This document shows positions 1 through 7,180 of a stretch of DNA of 64,000 nt, one piece after another (position 1 is the first letter of the stretch; every line of letters starts with the position of its first letter). A program made the translations under genes and the position numbers. The notes under the pieces are model-generated. The model had not been told where the DNA came from. It was given only the letters and a program-made list of their open reading frames with translations, and did not search any database. Origin of the DNA: JBBIQH01 sp964475945 (GTDB taxonomy: Archaea > Thermoproteota > Nitrososphaeria > Nitrososphaerales > Nitrosocaldaceae); contig CAYYYF010000002.1 of NCBI GenBank assembly GCA_964475945.1, positions 154,593 through 218,592 of the forward strand. Reading direction: 5' to 3'.

Positions 1-1
1 A

Positions 2-109
2 AGGAGGTTGCCTGTAGTTGAGGATGGTAGACTTGTAGGTATAGTTACAATATCAGATATAGCAAAGCATATGCGTACAAAGTGGCTTATAGAGAGGATA
101 TTTGAGTAG
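2..109 (+). CDS. CBS-domain protein, C-terminal fragment (5' end outside window)
   Basis: The window opens inside a reading frame that runs 35 codons to a TAG. The translation contains LPVVEDGRLVGIVTISDI, the typical last strand-turn-strand and helix of a CBS domain, which binds adenosyl nucleotides and usually senses energy state. Only this C-terminal half domain is visible, so the rest of the protein and its role cannot be told. It precedes the ribosomal protein genes by about 90 bases. Confidence 0.7.
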   Translation, partial: RRLPVVEDGRLVGIVTISDIAKHMRTKWLIERIFE

Positions 110-195
110 TCTAGTAAGGATAGTAGTATGAGGGCATTTATCTACACTATATAATCCTTAGAATGATTTAAAAAGAAGATCCTTCTACCTCATGT

Positions 196-354
196 ATGGC
201 AAGTAATAAGACCAAGGGAAGGAAGAATAGGCTTATGAAGAAGACCAAGCAGAACTCTGCAGTCCCGCTCTGGGTTATACTGAAGACAAATAGGAAGATT
301 AGGAGGAATCCAAAGCAGCGTAACTGGAGGAGGAGTAGTGTGGATGTTGGATAA
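196..354 (+). CDS. rpl39e: Large ribosomal subunit protein eL39
   Basis: This 52-residue, strongly basic protein starts MASNKTKGRKNRLMKK and contains the family signature VPLWVILKT followed by RRNPKQRNWRR. eL39 lines the peptide exit tunnel of the archaeal large subunit. The length matches the family (about 50 residues). ATG at 196 is preferred over the ATG at 192, which is out of frame. It sits about 30 bases before rpl31e, the usual archaeal pairing, so both are probably one transcript. Confidence 0.93.
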   Translation: MASNKTKGRKNRLMKKTKQNSAVPLWVILKTNRKIRRNPKQRNWRRSSVDVG

Positions 355-385
355 GTATTAATAATTTGGTAGAGGATAGAGGGGT

Positions 386-676
386 ATGAGCAAGGAAGAA
401 GGTGTAGAGGAGAGAGTATATACAATAAACCTTGGTAGAGTTATTCTAGCCCCAGATAATAGAAGGGCAAAGAGGGCAATAAACATGATAAGAGAATTTG
501 CTGTTAGGCATATGAAGAGTGAGGAGGTTAATATAGATGAGGAGTTGAATAAGATGATATGGAGTAGGGGTATGAGCCCTCCAAGGAGGATCAGGGTTAT
601 AATGAGCAAGGATGCATCTGGCGTAGTTACCGTAAAACCATATACAGAGAAGGCTGAGGATAAGAAGACAGAATAA
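386..676 (+). CDS. rpl31e: Large ribosomal subunit protein eL31
   Basis: The 96-residue protein shows the eL31 pattern ERVYTINLGR near the N-terminus, an RRAKRAINMIREF helix, and VNIDEELNKMIWSRGMSPPRRIRV. It is a peripheral large-subunit protein near the tunnel exit. It follows rpl39e as in many archaea. The eIF6/prefoldin genes that often follow are absent here; a convergent CDGSH gene comes next. Confidence 0.95.
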   Translation: MSKEEGVEERVYTINLGRVILAPDNRRAKRAINMIREFAVRHMKSEEVNIDEELNKMIWSRGMSPPRRIRVIMSKDASGVVTVKPYTEKAEDKKTE

Positions 677-713
677 TAAATAAATGAAAATAAGTTATTA
701 AGCGTATATCTGG

Positions 714-890
714 CTAATGTATATCAAGTATATCTGCCTTAGGTGCTGAGAAGTTAATCCTTCTATGTGTGCCATCACAGTAAGGTTTATTGCTACTCCC
801 TCCACATCTGCATAGTGCAGAATGCGTCTTTCCATCAACCTCTACTATATAAGGGCCATTCGCAAGTGCGTAAACCTTTACCTTTGCCAT
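714..890 (-). CDS. Small CDGSH-type iron-sulfur protein
   Basis: A 58-residue frame on the minus strand carries CRCGGSSNKPYCDGTHRR, which is the CDGSH signature (C-x-C-x2-S-x3-P-x-C-D-G-x-H) coordinating a 2Fe-2S cluster through three Cys and one His. Such stand-alone archaeal proteins probably act in electron transfer or Fe-S sensing; the partner is unknown. ATG at 890 is supported by a TATA-like TTTAAATAAG centred roughly 25 bases upstream. Confidence 0.85.
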   Translation of the reverse strand: MAKVKVYALANGPYIVEVDGKTHSALCRCGGSSNKPYCDGTHRRINFSAPKADILDIH

Positions 891-950
891 ATTGCATTAA
901 AGCAATTAACTTATTTAAATCTATCCTTGAATAGCTTGAAATAATATTAA

Positions 951-1370
951 TCATTCTACTATTTTATCACTATTCTTTATTAACATATCCTCACATGCCT
1001 TGCATACCTCTTTATCTATATTATCCTCTATAGTATGATGAATATCACATATTATCATGCTCTCTCTTATGTAATTTATCAAGCCTATATACTTTGCCAT
1101 GGTAGATGGCAAAAATGCCTTGCTGCTAGCCAACTCTCTACTTATCTCATCTATCCTCTTTGCTATAGGAGGTAGAGTGGTAAGTTTTTTAACAAGCTCA
1201 GCATCTCCTCTTGTGCCTCTTATGTAATTGCTTACTGCTGCTTGGGTTATACCCAATAACTTTGCAACATCCTCCTCCTTCATGTTATAATCATTAACCA
1301 GCCTCCTTGATATTATAGCCCTTATTGCTGGTATGAGTGTCTTTGACTCTATCTCTGAGGGGAGTAGCAT
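951..1370 (-). CDS. XRE-type helix-turn-helix regulator with C-terminal Cys/His motif
   Basis: The 139-residue protein has an N-terminal helix-turn-helix (EEDVAKLLGITQAAVSNYIRGTRG, about residues 33-55) of the archaeal COG2522 type. The C-terminal part has a CDIHH and a CKAC motif that could bind metal or a cofactor. It is transcribed divergently from the asparagine-synthase-like gene across only 44 bases, so autoregulation and control of that gene are plausible but inferred. Confidence 0.75.
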   Translation of the reverse strand: MLLPSEIESKTLIPAIRAIISRRLVNDYNMKEEDVAKLLGITQAAVSNYIRGTRGDAELVKKLTTLPPIAKRIDEISRELASSKAFLPSTMAKYIGLINYIRESMIICDIHHTIEDNIDKEVCKACEDMLIKNSDKIVE

Positions 1371-1389
1371 ATACTAACTTCTAACTTAA

Positions 1390-1399
1390 TTTATATAAA
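1390..1399. promoter_or_regulatory. Palindromic TATA box shared by two divergent genes
   Basis: TTTATATAAA is a perfect 10-bp palindrome lying about 20-25 bases from both the minus-strand start at 1370 and the plus-strand ATG at 1415. Those distances fit archaeal TATA boxes of leaderless transcripts in both directions. Confidence 0.5.
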
Positions 1400-1414
1400 T
1401 ATTGCTAGTAGATT

Positions 1415-2380
1415 ATGAGTATGAGTATATGCAGTGCATTGCTTGAACTACTTAGCATAAGCATAAAGGAGTGTATTGAGCAAGGCTCCGACTCAATCCT
1501 ACTCTCTGGGGGTTTAGATAGCAGTATAATAGCAGCATTGAGCAGTAAAGATGAATTGGTAGCAGTATGCATTGGACATTCTAATGCAAAGGACCTTATA
1601 TATGCAAGTATGGTTGCTGAGAGGTTTAAGATAAGATGCATATTAGAGCATGTAAGCATTAATGATATACTTGATGCTGTTCAAGATGTTATTAAGATAG
1701 TAAGGAGCTTTGATCCAATGGGGGTTAGGAACTCTGTAGTAGCATACCTTGCATTGAAGAGGCTAAGCAACAATGGATACAAGCATGCTATGACAGGTGA
1801 TGGCTCAGATGAGATATTTGCTGGCTATAGCTACATGCTAAGGATGAGTAATGAGGAGTTGAGTAATGAGCTTAAGAGGTTAGAGAGAATAATGCGCTTC
1901 TCAAGCATAGATATAGCAAGGTATCTTGGCATGAAGGTATCCCTACCATACTTGGATGCTAGGGTAATAGAGTATGCTAAGAGCATGCCAATAGAGATGA
2001 AGGTTAATGAGTACAATGGCAAGAGATATGGCAAGTATATGCTAAGGGTATGCTTTGAGCATATCTTAGGCAAGGATATAGCGTGGAGGGATAAGATGGC
2101 TATGGAGCAAGGGGCAGATACAAGTATCTTAAGGGATTACCTTACTAGAATGGATGATTCCTACTTCTTAAGCAAGAGGAGTTACTACATGAATAATGAG
2201 CATGTAAGCATAAGGGATAAGGAGCACCTCTACTACTATGAGATTTATAGGAGGTTCTATGACCCTCCATACTTGGGCGATGGTAGGTATAGATGCCCTT
2301 CATGCTATACATGCATAGACCCTCATGCTAGATTCTGTAGGGTATGTGGAGCATATCCTATAAAGCCTATTAAGGTATAG
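1415..2380 (+). CDS. Asparagine-synthase-like amidotransferase lacking the glutaminase domain, with C-terminal zinc ribbon
   Basis: The 321-residue protein has the ATP-pyrophosphatase P-loop SGGLDSS (about residues 31-37) and TGDGSDEIFAGY (about 128-139), both typical of the AsnB synthetase domain, which adenylates a carboxylate before amidation. The N-terminal Ntn glutaminase of ordinary AsnB is missing, so ammonia or another amine donor must be supplied. The C-terminus adds a zinc-ribbon-like CPSCYTC...CRVCG. The substrate may be aspartate or something else. A mobile-element relic begins 10 bases after the stop. Confidence 0.75.
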   Translation: MSMSICSALLELLSISIKECIEQGSDSILLSGGLDSSIIAALSSKDELVAVCIGHSNAKDLIYASMVAERFKIRCILEHVSINDILDAVQDVIKIVRSFDPMGVRNSVVAYLALKRLSNNGYKHAMTGDGSDEIFAGYSYMLRMSNEELSNELKRLERIMRFSSIDIARYLGMKVSLPYLDARVIEYAKSMPIEMKVNEYNGKRYGKYMLRVCFEHILGKDIAWRDKMAMEQGADTSILRDYLTRMDDSYFLSKRSYYMNNEHVSIRDKEHLYYYEIYRRFYDPPYLGDGRYRCPSCYTCIDPHARFCRVCGAYPIKPIKV

Positions 2381-2389
2381 TTAATGGAA

Positions 2390-2626
2390 GTGAGCTACCT
2401 CGCCATAAAGGGTGAGGCTTCTTGGTTCATTGACCTGTTAGAGTCTCCAAGCGTAATTGTATAGAAATCTACATGCTTCTAATGTAGACTCACATGTTTA
2501 TACATGACTTGTTAGGATATAGTCTATACTTGTAGTTTAGTATGAGGGTAATTACAGATTCATGAATTAAAGTTAGCAATTCATCCCATCCTGAAGGACA
2601 GGGTTTTCTTGCTATACATTTATAAT
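2390..2626 (+). mobile_element. 237-bp non-autonomous derivative of a TnpB-type (IS200/IS605-like) element, copy 1
   Basis: The segment begins GTGAGCTACC and ends near TTTATAAT. Its first ~70 bases match the 3' terminal part, and its last ~165 bases the 5' terminal part, of the tnpB element at 11311-12650; the coding middle is deleted. It is identical by eye to the minus-strand copy at 10546-10782. It carries a terminal hairpin (CTCGCC...GGGTGAG) and an imperfect palindrome around CATGCTTCTAATG. It has no intact gene. Confidence 0.85.
2619..2626 (+). promoter_or_regulatory. Candidate TATA box contributed by the element end
   Basis: TTTATAAT closes the mobile-element derivative and lies 26-47 bases before the candidate start codons of the isocitrate dehydrogenase-like gene. 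It could be that gene's present promoter; this is inference from position. Confidence 0.35.
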
Positions 2627-2665
2627 AAAAAGAATAAATTACTCATGCATGGAATGCATTGTAGC

Positions 2666-3691
2666 ATGGCAATAAGTAAGAAGGCTGCTATAATAAGGGG
2701 AGATGGTGTTGGTCCAGAGCTTGTTGATTCTATGCTTATGGTACTCAAGGCATGCAATACAAGTGTAGAGCTTATACCATGCGAGGCAGGGGCTGAGTGG
2801 TGGGAGAGGCATGGAGGAGACTCTTACATACCTGAGAGCACATGGAAGATACTCAAGGAGAGTGATGCATGCTTTAAAGGTCCAACTACAACCATACCAT
2901 CACCAAAAGCACCAAGGAGCGTTGCAGTAACATTAAGGCAGACATTTGACCTTTATGCAAACATAAGGCCTATAAAGACTCTTGCAAGATCAGCAAGACA
3001 ATTAGATTTTATATGTGTTAGGGAGGCTACTGAGGGGCTATACTCTGGCATAGAGTTCAAGGTAGGTGATGATGCTGCAATAGCTGTAAGGAAGATAACA
3101 AGGAAAAAGTGCGGGAGCATAGCAAGGAAGGCAGCAGAGATAGCATTGGAGAAGGGCTATAGCAAGGTTATAGCAATAACGAAGAGGAACATACTCAAAG
3201 AGACCGATGGTATATTCATGGATGCTGTAACCTTAACATGCTCAAGTAAAGGATTGCAGGTTGAGGAGTATTATATAGATAACATGTGCCAGCAGTTGGT
3301 TAAGAACCCTGAGAGGTTCAACTCATGCATACTATTAAGCACTAACCTATTCATGGATATAGTATCAGAGACTGCTAGTGCTCATCTAGGCTCTATAGGT
3401 AATGTATACTCTGCAAATCTAGGGGATAACTATGCAATGTTTGAGCCAGCACATGGTTCTGCACCAAAGTATAAGGGCTTGAACAAGATGAACCCTACTG
3501 CTACAATACTCTCTGGTGCATGGATGCTTGAGTACCTTGGAGAGAAGGAGATAGCAAAGGCAATATTTGATGCTACAAAGGATGTTATAGATGAGGGCAA
3601 GTATGTAACATATGATCTAGGGGGTAATGCAACTACAAGGGAGATGGCAGAGGAGATAGCGGCAAGAGCAGTAAGGATGCTAGGAAGATAA
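2666..3691 (+). CDS. icd: Isocitrate/isopropylmalate dehydrogenase family protein, probably isocitrate dehydrogenase
   Basis: The 341-residue beta-decarboxylating dehydrogenase begins near the nucleotide-domain motif IIRGDGVGPELV. It contains VTLRQTFDLYANIRP (phosphate/substrate loop), REATEGLYSG, a TKRN segment and FEPAHGSAPKY, the NAD(P)-binding signature. Isocitrate dehydrogenase (TCA cycle, 2-oxoglutarate supply) fits best, but isopropylmalate or homoisocitrate specificity cannot be excluded by eye. The frame is open back to 2609, but those residues come from the mobile-element end. ATG 2666 (MAISKK) gives the family's usual N-terminus; 2645 and 2654 are alternatives. Confidence 0.8.
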   Translation: MAISKKAAIIRGDGVGPELVDSMLMVLKACNTSVELIPCEAGAEWWERHGGDSYIPESTWKILKESDACFKGPTTTIPSPKAPRSVAVTLRQTFDLYANIRPIKTLARSARQLDFICVREATEGLYSGIEFKVGDDAAIAVRKITRKKCGSIARKAAEIALEKGYSKVIAITKRNILKETDGIFMDAVTLTCSSKGLQVEEYYIDNMCQQLVKNPERFNSCILLSTNLFMDIVSETASAHLGSIGNVYSANLGDNYAMFEPAHGSAPKYKGLNKMNPTATILSGAWMLEYLGEKEIAKAIFDATKDVIDEGKYVTYDLGGNATTREMAEEIAARAVRMLGR

Positions 3692-3701
3692 ATCATGCTT
3701 T

Positions 3702-3801
3702 AGCTATACATTTTTGTATAGCTCAGCTACCCAAATCTGTATAGCTTTATTTATAAAGCTACCCATTTTTGTATAGCTTAGCTATACAGATCTGTATAGC
3801 T
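3702..3801. repeat. Cluster of GTATAGCT/AGCTATAC inverted repeats forming overlapping hairpins
   Basis: Between the dehydrogenase and the TGS protein the 8-mer AGCTATAC or its complement occurs five times. It forms a hairpin at 3702-3723 (8-bp stem, loop ATTTTT), a different hairpin AGCTTTAT/ATAAAGCT at 3743-3760, a GTATAGC/GCTATAC pair at 3771-3787, and a perfect 22-bp palindrome at 3780-3801. The last two share bases and exclude each other. A role as terminator, operator array or mobile remnant cannot be decided. Confidence 0.7.
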
Positions 3802-3909
3802 AGTTATAAACTTTATGTATCAAATTTTTCTGCAGTATTAAACTAACATATGCCAGCCTTTAATTAAATTAAATTAAATTAAATATATACTTAAGGACTT
3901 AAGGATCTT

Positions 3910-4992
3910 ATGGTTACCAACCTTACCCAAGAGGCAAAGGCTAAATGGGCTGAGGCTATAGCAGCAAAGGATCCAGAGGTTAAGCTTAGACTACTAAGGG
4001 AGTTCTACTCGTTGATGCCTAAGCACAAGGCAACTGAGAGGCTTGAGATGAGCATAAAGAGGCAGATAGCAGCGCTAGAGGAGGAGGTAGAGGAGAGGAG
4101 GAGTAAAGATAGGAGAAAGGGTAGTGCAAGGAATGAGTGGAGTTTAAAGAAGGAAGGGATGCTACAGTTGGCTGTTGTAGGTAGCATAGAGCAGTCTATA
4201 AGGGTATTTGAGATTCTAACAGGTAACTCTACAAGTATGTATGAGATGCTATTAAGGCCAAAGGTTGGTGCATTTAATGCCTTGAATATAAGCATACAGT
4301 TAGTCCTTACTCCAATGGATAGCATAATGGGTGATGATAGGCTTGATAGATCTGCTAGCATAGCAAGGAATGCTGATGCTATAATGGTTATAGTTGAATC
4401 ATTGAATTATCTGTATAATGTATGCAAGTGGTTTGAGGCAAGGAATGTAAACATACTATCCAATGCAAGTGTTGAGATAGAGTATACACCACATGGAGGG
4501 TTAAGGATAGTAGGCAGATCAGATAAGGTTACAGATACTGAGGTATTTGAGTTGGTTAAAGGCTATGGTATAAAGAATGCTGTTATCAAGGTTTATAGCA
4601 ATGCTACATTGGATGATGTAGAGGATGCAATCTTTGGTAGGGTAAGCAAGAAGGCTGTATTTGTTGATCTCTACAGAAGCAACTCTAGTATTATATGCAA
4701 TAATATTAGCATAGAGGTTATACCATTGAGTAGTGATAAGGAAATGTTCATGCTTGATCTATTAAGGAGCCTAGGGCTTATACGGGTATTCACCAAGAAG
4801 GTAGGTGCAGATGCTGTAGATGAGCCTATACTAATGCATAGTAACTCAAGGGTTATAGATCTAGCAGAGAGGATACATAAGGATATAGCAAGGAACCTAA
4901 AGTTTGCTAGGGTATGGAGGAATGGCGCACAGATCAAGGTTGGTAAGGAGTTCATCCTTAAGGATCTTGATGTTGTTGAGCTACATGCATGA
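3910..4992 (+). CDS. DRG/Obg-like TGS-domain protein with a lost P-loop
   Basis: The 360-residue protein has a charged helical N-terminus (about 40-72), a central Rossmann-like segment and a C-terminal TGS domain (about 290-360, IRVFTKKVGADAVDEP...LKDLDVVELH). That arrangement resembles DRG-type GTPases, which act with ribosomes or tRNA. The expected G1 motif is replaced by VVGSIEQSIR (about 89-98), lacking GK[ST], and no NKxD is obvious. It probably does not hydrolyse GTP. Its 3' end overlaps the convergent methyltransferase gene by 35 bases. Confidence 0.65.
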   Translation: MVTNLTQEAKAKWAEAIAAKDPEVKLRLLREFYSLMPKHKATERLEMSIKRQIAALEEEVEERRSKDRRKGSARNEWSLKKEGMLQLAVVGSIEQSIRVFEILTGNSTSMYEMLLRPKVGAFNALNISIQLVLTPMDSIMGDDRLDRSASIARNADAIMVIVESLNYLYNVCKWFEARNVNILSNASVEIEYTPHGGLRIVGRSDKVTDTEVFELVKGYGIKNAVIKVYSNATLDDVEDAIFGRVSKKAVFVDLYRSNSSIICNNISIEVIPLSSDKEMFMLDLLRSLGLIRVFTKKVGADAVDEPILMHSNSRVIDLAERIHKDIARNLKFARVWRNGAQIKVGKEFILKDLDVVELHA

Positions 4993-5518
4993 ATCTAATT
5001 ATCAGTAGATCCTCAAAGAAGTACCTCTTCTTTGCTATTATAGTAGCCTCAAGGCCTAGAATTTTACCAAAGGATATCAACCCTAGATAATCTGAGAGTG
5101 ATGATAAGAGCATGTATATAGCACCATTGTAAGCAAGCAACCTTACTGCACTCTCTAGCATCCTCTTAGCAACCTCTATACCTCCCTTGCCTCCATCTAC
5201 ACATACATCCTTAATGCCATCAGATGGTAGGTATGGTGGATTTATAGCAATAAGATCGAATCTAATATTTACTATAGCATCTGCTCCATCACAGCATATG
5301 TAATGTATATTATTATTATCATCTATCCTCTTATCCTTTGCAGAAAGTAAAGCCCTTACATCTATATCTGTTGCAACAACACTCTTAAAGTTCTTTGCAA
5401 GTATCCTTGCTATGTAACCACTTCCCGTGCAGATTTCTAATGCATTACACCCTTTAACCCCTTCAATTATAGAGGCAAGAAAGAGGGTATCCTCTGCGGG
5501 TTTATATATTGCACACAT
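4958..5518 (-). CDS. PrmC/HemK-like N5-glutamine methyltransferase
   Basis: This 186-residue class I methyltransferase starts with the KPAEDTLFL motif, has the SAM-binding segment ALEICTGSGYIARIL and the NPPY catalytic tetrapeptide (LIAINPPYLP). Archaeal homologues methylate the GGQ glutamine of release factor aRF1, usually with a Trm112 partner. It is the last gene of the L21e-RpoF-DUF655 operon, 11 bases after DUF655, matching the conserved archaeal order except that ksgA is missing between them. Confidence 0.85.
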   Translation of the reverse strand: MCAIYKPAEDTLFLASIIEGVKGCNALEICTGSGYIARILAKNFKSVVATDIDVRALLSAKDKRIDDNNNIHYICCDGADAIVNIRFDLIAINPPYLPSDGIKDVCVDGGKGGIEVAKRMLESAVRLLAYNGAIYMLLSSLSDYLGLISFGKILGLEATIIAKKRYFFEDLLIIRFMHVAQQHQDP

Positions 5519-5529
5519 CTTGCAATCCT

Positions 5530-6099
5530 TTATAATGTCTTCCTTACGAATATGTTTATCCTTTCCTTACCCTCTATCTCTTCTAGTATCCTTTTTGTTA
5601 TAAGCCTATGGATATCCCTTAGACCTGTCCTCTTATGGATATCCTCGTAACTCTCAAATGGTTTTACCTCTCTCTCCTTTATTATATTCATTGTTATAAC
5701 CTTCCCTATGCCAGGGATGAGTTCTAGTTTATGTATCCTTGGGTTTATTGGTCCTGCAGTGTTTATGAACTCAACGAACCTCTTCTCATTGTTCTTAACT
5801 AGCAACTCAATAACCTCTGGTAGCGCATCCTTCGCTAATATGCTAAGCTCATCGTAATCTAACTTGCCTAATACGCTTAATATCTTTGTTCTTCCATCCT
5901 TCCCTATATATACCCTCTCACCAACCTCAACGCTAACACCTGGCACACCTAACAACTCTAATAACGTAAGATATCTCTCACCTATTGCTTGTATTATAGG
6001 ACCCTCTCTGCCTCTCACCCTCTTAGACTTACCCCTAGGTTCATATGCCAATACATAGGCGTACTCCTCATACTTGTCTTGCTGTTGCATCTGCTCCAA
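5530..6099 (-). CDS. DUF655 RNA-binding-like protein
   Basis: The 189-residue protein matches DUF655: an N-terminal OB-like part (YAYVLAYEPRGKSKRVRGREGP) and a C-terminal helix-hairpin-helix part (LELIPGIGKVITMNIIKER). The family is near-universal in archaea and always beside rpoF and L21e, suggesting a role in transcription or ribosome maturation; the exact function is unknown. It starts 6 bases after rpoF ends. Confidence 0.85.
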   Translation of the reverse strand: MEQMQQQDKYEEYAYVLAYEPRGKSKRVRGREGPIIQAIGERYLTLLELLGVPGVSVEVGERVYIGKDGRTKILSVLGKLDYDELSILAKDALPEVIELLVKNNEKRFVEFINTAGPINPRIHKLELIPGIGKVITMNIIKEREVKPFESYEDIHKRTGLRDIHRLITKRILEEIEGKERINIFVRKTL

Positions 6100-6105
6100 C
6101 TGATG

Positions 6106-6441
6106 TTAAGCCTCTCCCTTTAGTATCTTGAGTATCTTCTCTAGCATCTCTGTCAGTATAAGCTTCTTCCAACCGTTTGCGAATGCCCTTAACTCCTCTA
6201 TGCTTGACGGCATAACATTGATAACCTCTGCAGCCTCCTCCTCTGTTAGTGAGCACTCATTCACCAATCTATTCATTAGTTCTCTAGCCCTATCTGCAGA
6301 TACCTTTGAGAACCTTACAGCATAGTTATAGGTCCACTTCTGTATCTGATCCATCTCATTAGGATCCACCTTACTTAATATCTCCTTAACCTCTGGTAGC
6401 GTTATAACCTTCTTACTTATTATATTTACCATTCTACTCAC
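6106..6441 (-). CDS. rpoF: DNA-directed RNA polymerase subunit F (Rpb4-like)
   Basis: The 111-residue helical protein contains the archaeal RpoF pattern ITLPEVKEIL...RFSKVSADRARELMNRL...LTEEEAAEVINVMPSSIEELRAF. RpoF pairs with RpoE to form the polymerase stalk. The gene overlaps the end of rpl21e by 8 bases, so translation is probably coupled. M4 (MVNIISKK) is an alternative start. Confidence 0.92.
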   Translation of the reverse strand: MSRMVNIISKKVITLPEVKEILSKVDPNEMDQIQKWTYNYAVRFSKVSADRARELMNRLVNECSLTEEEAAEVINVMPSSIEELRAFANGWKKLILTEMLEKILKILKGEA

Positions 6442-6721
6442 CAGATGATAAAGGTTTTATATGTGCTAACCTTGCATAAAGTATCTTATCCTTGTCACCT
6501 ATTCTTACCCTTACCTTTAGAGCCCTCTTGTATATACCCTCAACTATACCAACCTTGCCATGGTATCTCCTATGTGGCATGCCTTTATGCTCCCTAGGGT
6601 CTATTACTATGCTAACCCTATCACCAATAGAATAATTATACAATAGATAGGAGAGACCTCTAACCCTATCCTTACTTAATATGTGTCTAGTCTTTCTCCT
6701 AAACCCCCTAGATCTTGCCAT
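6434..6721 (-). CDS. rpl21e: Large ribosomal subunit protein eL21
   Basis: The 95-residue basic protein starts MARSRGFRRKTRHIL and contains the eL21 core KGMPHRRYHGKVGIVEG followed by RALKVRVRIGDK. It heads the conserved rpl21e-rpoF-DUF655-prmC operon and lies about 65 bases from the 3' end of the tRNA-Trp gene on the same strand. Confidence 0.95.
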   Translation of the reverse strand: MARSRGFRRKTRHILSKDRVRGLSYLLYNYSIGDRVSIVIDPREHKGMPHRRYHGKVGIVEGIYKRALKVRVRIGDKDKILYARLAHIKPLSSGE

Positions 6722-6785
6722 ACGCTAACCCAATCTACTATCGATTAATTACTTTAAATATTTTGCTAGAGTTGCATGCTTGCTT

Positions 6786-6933
6786 TGGTGGGGTCGAGGG
6801 GACTTGAACCCCTGACCTACGGGTCGCTGCAGCTCCAGAGTCACATCATCCTTACGTCAGATGACCCTTGATCCTCTGGAGCCCCTTGCGGTATAAACTA
6901 TACTGTCGCCCTGCCTTGCTAGGCTACGACCCC
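6786..6933 (-). tRNA. tRNA-Trp(CCA) with two introns
   Basis: The acceptor strands GGGGTCG (6927-6933) and CGACCCC (6790-6796) pair, followed by A73 and an encoded CCA (6786-6788). The T arm is AGGGG/TTCAAGT/CCCCT. Removing a ~51-nt insert after position 37 (6825-6875) and a ~20-nt insert inside the 5' anticodon stem (about 6885-6904) gives a clean arm ACGGG-CTCCAGA-CCCGT with anticodon CCA. The larger intron contains CTGA and GATGATG, reminiscent of box D'/C' motifs. Intron edges are uncertain by a base or two. Confidence 0.85.
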
Positions 6934-6976
6934 TAACTCTACTTCTATAAACCTTGAATATTAACCTTCTACTGTA

Positions 6977-7108
6977 TTACCTTCCCTTCTTATGTGCAAC
7001 CTTCTTATGCCTCTCAAGGTGCTCCTTATCAGCAAACTCAAGGTCACAGTATGTGCATACAAGTTCATTCTTGCTCTTGCTATCTCCTTTCCTTCTAAAT
7101 ATGCTCAA
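6977..7108 (-). CDS. Small C2H2 zinc-finger protein
   Basis: A 43-residue frame reads MSIFRRKGDSKSKNEL then VCTYCDLEF...HLERHKKVAH, one C-x2-C-x12-H-x4-H finger. Tiny one-finger proteins are common in this phylum, with nucleic-acid or protein binding presumed. The start is TTG at 7108 because no ATG is available in frame. It lies just upstream of tRNA-Trp on the same strand. Confidence 0.7.
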   Translation of the reverse strand: MSIFRRKGDSKSKNELVCTYCDLEFADKEHLERHKKVAHKKGR

Positions 7109-7180
7109 GGATAAGACTTCCTTACAATGAATAATAAACCTTTCGTATGCTATTTATTCCCTAACATAATAGATAGTGCT

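Noticed and set aside
2609..2665. Upstream extension of the isocitrate dehydrogenase-like gene
   Set aside because: The extra 19 residues are encoded by the mobile-element end and adjacent AT-rich DNA and do not match the family N-terminus.
3860..3885. TTAAATTAAATTAAATTAAAT short tandem repeat
   Set aside because: Simple AT-rich slippage sequence before a start codon; nothing more than a possible TATA/BRE region.
4005..4361. Long minus-strand frame inside the TGS-domain gene, and many similar antisense frames elsewhere
   Set aside because: These are shadows: Leu/Ser-rich products antisense to genes with clear families, without their own start signals.
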